A stretch of 7,361 bases of DNA, from contig CALHID010000148.1 in NCBI GenBank assembly GCA_938030835.1, forward strand, positions 1-7,361, written 5' to 3'. Source of the stretch: an uncultured Actinomyces sp. (GTDB taxonomy: Bacteria > Actinomycetota > Actinomycetes > Actinomycetales > Actinomycetaceae). Below, in pieces: positions 5,339 to 7,361 of this stretch. How positions within the stretch are numbered: position 1 is the first letter of the stretch; each line of letters starts with the position of its first letter. The notes under the pieces were generated by a model, which saw only the letters and a list, made by a program, of their open reading frames with translations, had not been told where the DNA came from and made no database searches. The translations under genes were made by a program, and so were the position numbers.

Positions 5339-6208
5339 TTACTTTCTCTGTGTTTTCCAAGCGATAAGGAAGCGCTCAACCCCACTTAGATCTTTGCGGG
5401 TATGCACCTGAGCAAATCCCTTCATCACCGCGATTTGCCGAAGCGTTTGTGCCTGCGAGGGAGAGTGCTCCATAGCCAGCATTCCTCCGCTAACAAGAAG
5501 ATCACGCGAACGTTCAATAATCCGGCGAGGAATCTCAGTACCGTCGTCTCCCCCACCGTAGAGGGCGCGCTCGGGGTCCCGCTGTGCCTCAATTTGTGTC
5601 GGCGCTTCCTGAGCCGGCACATAGGGCGGGTTTGTCACGACCAATGCGGTTTTTCCATTGAGGTCGCGGATAGTCTCGGGGGCCGTTGCGTCCCCCTCGA
5701 CGAGGCGAAGCCTGGCTTTCGGATATCGAGCGAGGTTGCGCTCGGCGTAGGCAAAAGCATCTGAGTCAATTTCGACAGCGGTTACCTGATGCCCAGTTTC
5801 AGTAGAAAGTGCAAGCGCGATCGCTGCAGACCCGGTACACAGATCAACCCATTCGCCATCAGGAAACGCTCCAGAGCGTGCCAGCTCCTCAACATGTTCG
5901 ACAAGCATCTCGGTTTCAGGCCGGGCAGTGAAGACCCCTTCGCCACTTGAAAGAACAAGGCCCCTGAAATACATTTCACCGGTCACATGGCTTCGCGGGT
6001 GGCGAAGGGCGCGTTGGGTGACTGCGGCGCGGTAGGCGGCCTCGTTGGTCGGCGGAACCTCGCGGGGGGCAAATAGTAAAGAATCGACGCCCAAGGCCCA
6101 CGTCAAGAGGTAGCACGCCTCGGCTACTGGAGTCGCTCCCCCTTCATCGCCTTCAAGGGTGCTCAGGCGGGACGCACCCCACGCGATCAGCTCAGCTTGC
6201 GAACTCAT
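5339..6208 (-). CDS. prmC: Release factor glutamine N5-methyltransferase (PrmC/HemK)
   Basis: PrmC uses S-adenosylmethionine to methylate the glutamine of the GGQ motif in release factors, which speeds peptide release. The 289-residue protein has a helical N-terminal domain (about 1-75) that recognises the release factor. This is followed by GVFTARPETEMLVEHVEEL (91-109), the SAM-binding motif VDLCTGSAAIALAL (121-134), the acidic VEID (145-148), and the signature NPPYVP (193-198) that holds the substrate glutamine. The later MEHSPSQ (246-252) is also typical. The length is normal. The ATG overlaps the prfA stop by 4 nt (ATGA) and has no Shine-Dalgarno sequence, so it is probably translated by ribosomes coming off prfA, its own substrate's gene. 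Confidence 0.96.
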   Translation of the reverse strand: MSSQAELIAWGASRLSTLEGDEGGATPVAEACYLLTWALGVDSLLFAPREVPPTNEAAYRAAVTQRALRHPRSHVTGEMYFRGLVLSSGEGVFTARPETEMLVEHVEELARSGAFPDGEWVDLCTGSAAIALALSTETGHQVTAVEIDSDAFAYAERNLARYPKARLRLVEGDATAPETIRDLNGKTALVVTNPPYVPAQEAPTQIEAQRDPERALYGGGDDGTEIPRRIIERSRDLLVSGGMLAMEHSPSQAQTLRQIAVMKGFAQVHTRKDLSGVERFLIAWKTQRK

Positions 6209-7305
6209 ACATGTGCGTCGGCGGAGGCGAGACGTTCGGCCTCATCTGCGCTTTGAAGAGATTCAATAACCGGGTCAAGCGCGCCGTCAAGCACCTGATC
6301 AAGGTTGTAAGCCTTGAAACCACTGCGGTGATCAGCAATGCGATTCTCGGGGAAGTTGTACGTACGGACACGTTCCGAACGGTCAACAGTACGAACCTGA
6401 GAAAGACGCTGTGCCGAGGCCTCAGCCTCGCGCTTGGCTTTTGCTTCAGCTGCTAAGCGCGAAGCAAGAACGCGAAGCGCGGCCTCTTTATTTTGAAGCT
6501 GAGACTTCTCATTTTGCATGGAAACGACGATGCCCGATGGAAGGTGGGTAATGCGGACGGCTGAATCGGTGGTATTCACGGACTGCCCACCCGGACCTGA
6601 GGAACGGTAGACATCAATTCGTAAATCATTGGGGTCAATGACAATCTCATCATCGACTTCAAGTTCGGGCATGACGAAAACTCCCGCAGCACTGGTATGC
6701 ACACGCCCCTGCGACTCGGTAACGGGAACGCGCTGCACTCGGTGCACTCCCCCTTCATACTTCAGGTGTGCCCACACGCCTTCATCGGGTGCGGGATTAC
6801 CAGATGCTCTAATCGCAAGGGTCACTTCCTTGAAACCGCCTAGCTCGGTGTATGTGGAGGACAGCTCAGTGGTCTTCCACCCCTTCGAATCCGCGTAGCG
6901 CAGATACATCCGGGCAAGATCTGCAGCAAAGAGTGCGGATTCTTCACCGCCTTCACCTGCTTTGATTTCCAAGATGACATCACAGGCATCATCGGGATCC
7001 CTGGGTGCAAGGATAGACAGAAGATGTTCGTGAGCGATTCGCTCTGCTTCTTCCAATGCGGGAATTTCCTCTGCGAAAGAGGAATCGTCTTCGGCAAGCT
7101 CCCTCGCGGCCTCGAGATCTCCCTGCGCGTGCTCGAGCTGATCTGCAGCGGCTTTAATGCGCGAAAGCTCCGCGTAACGACGAGAGACTTGCTTGAGAAG
7201 CTTGGGGGAAGAAAGGACCTCCGGATCAGACATTCGAGTTTCAAGCTGCGCGTGTTCGTCAAGTAGCGCGTCCAATGCGGAGAATTCTTCTCCAAGAGCA
7301 CTCAT
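6205..7305 (-). CDS. prfA: Peptide chain release factor 1
   Basis: RF1 ends translation at UAA and UAG by triggering hydrolysis of peptidyl-tRNA. The 366-residue protein has the N-terminal coiled-coil domain (about 1-100), ILEIKAGEGGEESALFA (111-127), and the stop-codon tripeptide PVT (194-196), which identifies RF1 rather than RF2 (SPF). The catalytic segment is RSSGPGGQSVNTTDSAV (234-250), with GGQ at 239-241. The C-terminal region NRIADHRSGFKAYNLDQVLDG is also typical. The ATG at 7305 has AGGAAGGA upstream with 6 nt spacing. It overlaps prmC by 4 nt. In many actinobacteria rho and rpmE precede this gene, but only 56 bases upstream are visible here. Confidence 0.97.
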   Translation of the reverse strand: MSALGEEFSALDALLDEHAQLETRMSDPEVLSSPKLLKQVSRRYAELSRIKAAADQLEHAQGDLEAARELAEDDSSFAEEIPALEEAERIAHEHLLSILAPRDPDDACDVILEIKAGEGGEESALFAADLARMYLRYADSKGWKTTELSSTYTELGGFKEVTLAIRASGNPAPDEGVWAHLKYEGGVHRVQRVPVTESQGRVHTSAAGVFVMPELEVDDEIVIDPNDLRIDVYRSSGPGGQSVNTTDSAVRITHLPSGIVVSMQNEKSQLQNKEAALRVLASRLAAEAKAKREAEASAQRLSQVRTVDRSERVRTYNFPENRIADHRSGFKAYNLDQVLDGALDPVIESLQSADEAERLASADAHV

Positions 7306-7361
7306 GTCTGATCCTTCCTGCGGGAGTAGTTCAAGGGTAGCTGTTTAAACACATCGGCGCC
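7302..7361 (-). CDS. Possible C-terminal tail of an unidentified upstream gene (partial)
   Basis: One minus-strand frame is open from the window edge for 19 codons (GADVFKQLPLNYSRRKDQT) and stops at a TGA that forms an ATGA overlap with the prfA start. The other two frames stop within this stretch. I do not recognise it, and it does not resemble the usual end of ribosomal protein L31 or Rho. Such a short open frame could easily be chance, so the only support is the operon-style overlap, which recurs at prfA/prmC and wecA/AtpI-like. Confidence 0.25.
   Translation of the reverse strand, partial: GADVFKQLPLNYSRRKDQT
7312..7319 (-). promoter_or_regulatory. Ribosome binding site of prfA
   Basis: AGGAAGGA on the minus strand, 6 nt before the ATG at 7305, confirms the prfA start. 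No promoter is evident in the 40 or so bases upstream. Confidence 0.7.

Noticed and set aside
1..7361. Mobile element, defence system, CRISPR array, tRNA or novel gene cassette
   Set aside because: No repeats of array type, no transposase or integrase motifs and no RNA gene signatures were seen. The gene order is the conserved actinobacterial one without insertions.

Overview
The window is a compact block of housekeeping genes, all read from the minus strand. The organism is most likely a Gram-positive actinobacterium (Actinomycetota). The gene order, read right to left, is prfA, prmC, a TsaC/Sua5-type gene, a WecA/Rfe-type sugar-phosphate transferase, a small four-helix membrane protein, then atpB, atpE, atpF, atpH and atpA. 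This is the order known around Mycobacterium tuberculosis Rv1299-Rv1308. Two features argue against Mycobacterium itself: base composition is moderate (mid-50s % GC by eye, not counted), and the b and delta subunits are separate rather than fused. A member of the Actinomycetaceae or a neighbouring family is a reasonable guess, but no rRNA or other marker is present to prove it.

Right part (about 7361-4688): translation factors. prfA encodes release factor 1. prmC encodes the methyltransferase that modifies the GGQ glutamine of release factors, so enzyme and substrate are adjacent and overlap by 4 nt. The TsaC/Sua5 protein makes the threonylcarbamoyl-AMP used for the t6A37 tRNA modification. 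At the extreme right edge, 19 open codons end in a stop that overlaps the prfA start and may be the tail of a further gene.

Middle part (4668-3092): envelope. A polytopic phosphoglycosyltransferase of the WecA/Rfe/MraY superfamily would load a sugar phosphate onto a polyprenyl phosphate carrier. It is coupled by an ATGA overlap to a small membrane protein in the place where actinobacteria carry an AtpI-like protein. The transferase lacks the aspartate normally found in the Mg-binding MGDxGS motif, which is the most notable coding oddity here.

Left part (2996-1): the F0F1 ATP synthase genes in the usual order a, c, b, delta, alpha (alpha is cut by the left edge). A 95-nt gap before atpB is the largest complete gap. 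It holds direct and inverted repeats, a possible promoter and a hairpin next to the ribosome binding site, and is the best candidate for a control point. atpE has the strongest ribosome binding site, as expected for the subunit needed in most copies. atpE/atpF and atpF/atpH overlap by one base (TGATG).

No mobile element, CRISPR array, RNA gene or phage-like gene was seen, no stretch over 300 bases lacks a gene, and I found no evidence of a new multi-gene system. The points worth a second look are local: the altered WecA motif, the repeats before atpB, and the internal duplication in the delta subunit.
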